Of a stretch of DNA of 23,480 bases, positions 22,687 through 23,480 are shown piece by piece; the stretch's first letter is position 1, and each line of letters begins with the position of its first letter. The translations under genes were made by a program, and so were the position numbers. The stretch covers positions 1-23,480 of the forward strand of contig URIA01000036.1 in the NCBI GenBank assembly GCA_900547765.1, read 5' to 3'. Source of the DNA: an uncultured Collinsella sp. GTDB lineage: Bacteria > Actinomycetota > Coriobacteriia > Coriobacteriales > Coriobacteriaceae. The notes beneath the pieces are model-generated. The model was not told the DNA's origin and did no database searches. It saw only the letters and a program-made list of their open reading frames with translations.

Positions 22687-23244
22687 CTAGTTCATCATCG
22701 CATTCATCATCTCGTTGGTTGCGGAATCGTCGGCAGACCACTCACCGTCGTCGTTGCAGGTGTACTTGAAGATAACCGTGGTCTTCCTGGGCTCGGTGGC
22801 CTTGGTCACATCGACCATAACCTGACCGGCCATCTTGTACAGCTCGTCATCGGAAGGAACCGTGTCAAGCGCAGCGACCTTCTCCTGATACTGGGTGGAG
22901 AAGTCCTCGACGATCTTGTTCATGGACTTGCAGGTGATAGAGACCTCGGCGGTCGCGACGCCCTTGTCCTCGTCGACCGTCACGTCGCCGATCTTGTAGT
23001 CAAAGCCCTTGAGATAGGTCTTGGCATACTCCTTGGGATCGATACCCAGCTGCTCGAACTCGTCGCCCGAAGCCTCCTCTAGGCCAGAGAGGAAGTCCTC
23101 GCCACCGTTCTTGACCTCGTCAAACTGCGTCGTAAGATCCTCGGTAATGAGTTCCTCGATCGAAGGGCCTCCGCAACCGGAAAGCAAGACCACGCATGCA
23201 ACCAAGACGGCCATGAGGGGCGCAAGCAGCGGCTTCTTTTTCAT
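22687..23244 (-). CDS. Secreted lipoprotein of unknown function
   Basis: This 185-residue protein starts at the ATG at 23244, with GGGAGGAA four to five bases upstream; the frame extends further upstream without a ribosome site. Residues 1-23 are a lipoprotein signal peptide (MKKKPLLAP, then a hydrophobic run) with the lipobox LLSGC; C24 would be lipidated and anchored to the outer face of the membrane. The mature part is acidic with a helical stretch (IEELITEDLTTQFDEV), then beta-strands GVATAEVSITCKSM and RKTTVIFKYTCNDDGEWSADD. This resembles the NTF2-like/DUF5105-type lipoproteins common in Firmicutes and Coriobacteria, but I cannot fix the family. C-terminal NEMMNAMMN is methionine-rich. 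It is monocistronic, with terminators downstream. Confidence 0.85.
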   Translation of the reverse strand: MKKKPLLAPLMAVLVACVVLLSGCGGPSIEELITEDLTTQFDEVKNGGEDFLSGLEEASGDEFEQLGIDPKEYAKTYLKGFDYKIGDVTVDEDKGVATAEVSITCKSMNKIVEDFSTQYQEKVAALDTVPSDDELYKMAGQVMVDVTKATEPRKTTVIFKYTCNDDGEWSADDSATNEMMNAMMN

Positions 23245-23378
23245 GTTGTTCCTCCCAATAAGCGGCACCGTGCTTCCCAGACACGGCGCACGTTGTAATA
23301 AGTAAGCCCATACTATCCACTTATGAACACTCTCGGCAGCGCGAAGGCGCGGTCGGTTCGTTTTAGCATCCGAACGGT

Positions 23379-23407
23379 TTGCAAGCCCGCCCAACGTACA
23401 ATATAAC
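23379..23407 (+). promoter_or_regulatory. Outward-facing promoter near the right edge
   Basis: -35 TTGCAA (23379-23384) and -10 TATAAC (23402-23407) are spaced by exactly 17 bases on the plus strand. Transcription would start near 23414 and leave the window. An ATG at 23471 may begin the gene it serves, but no strong ribosome site or usable length is visible. The remaining 23245-23378 holds only a possible minus-strand -10 TAGTAT (23313-23318) for the lipoprotein. Confidence 0.55.
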
Positions 23408-23480
23408 GCTTCCCCGCGGTGCAATAGACGATATGAGCAGGACATAAAAACATTGAGAGCCCCTGCTGCATGAAAGACCG

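Overview
The window is about 23.5 kb of GC-rich DNA. It looks like a gut coriobacterium, most probably Collinsella or a close relative. That placement is an inference from gene content (a nadA-nadB-nadC-niaR operon, a giant sortase-type surface protein with tandem MBG/YDG-like and zinc-ribbon modules, a NikR plus hypFCDE cluster), from GC-rich codon use, and from AUG/GUG starts behind GGAGG-type ribosome sites. No rRNA, tRNA, CRISPR array or integrase was seen.

Layout. (1) 57-3924, minus strand: an NAD de novo operon transcribed nadA, nadB, nadC, niaR. Its promoter (-35 3983-3988, -10 3960-3965) lies inside a perfect 19-bp inverted repeat (3966-4009). That repeat is an excellent candidate operator for NiaR, the last gene of the operon. 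(2) 4029-4391: two palindromic elements and a hairpin terminator. (3) 4162-12018, minus strand: one 2618-residue secreted surface protein with a signal peptide, a beta-helix-like N-terminal region, three tandem modules of about 460 residues, an 11-Thr linker and an LPESG sorting signal. The sorting signal is not at the C-terminus: 79 more residues follow, running through a terminator hairpin and into a MITE-like element. (4) 12261-14260, plus strand, divergent from the surface protein: a LytTR response regulator and a GHKL histidine kinase overlapping by one base. (5) 14324-14899, minus: a protein resembling uracil-DNA glycosylases but lacking their catalytic signature. (6) 15036-15356, plus: thioredoxin. 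(7) 15577-21424, plus: a small helical protein, NikR with an extra His/Cys-rich N-terminus, then hypF, hypC, hypD and hypE. (8) 21549-22217, plus: a HAD phosphatase. (9) 22218-22686: a gene-free stretch holding three diverged copies of a palindromic repeat, a dispersed CGTCCCC motif and a strong bidirectional terminator. (10) 22687-23244, minus: a lipoprotein. A good outward-facing promoter near the right edge serves a gene beyond the window.

How the parts work together. NadB and NadA make quinolinate from aspartate and dihydroxyacetone phosphate, NadC converts it to nicotinate mononucleotide, and NiaR probably represses the operon when niacin is plentiful. HypF, HypE, HypC and HypD build and carry the Fe(CN)2CO group of a [NiFe]-hydrogenase, with NikR sensing nickel in the same transcription unit. 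The hydrogenase itself and HypA/HypB are not in the window. The LytTR/GHKL pair is placed to control the giant surface protein, but that is inferred from the divergent arrangement only.
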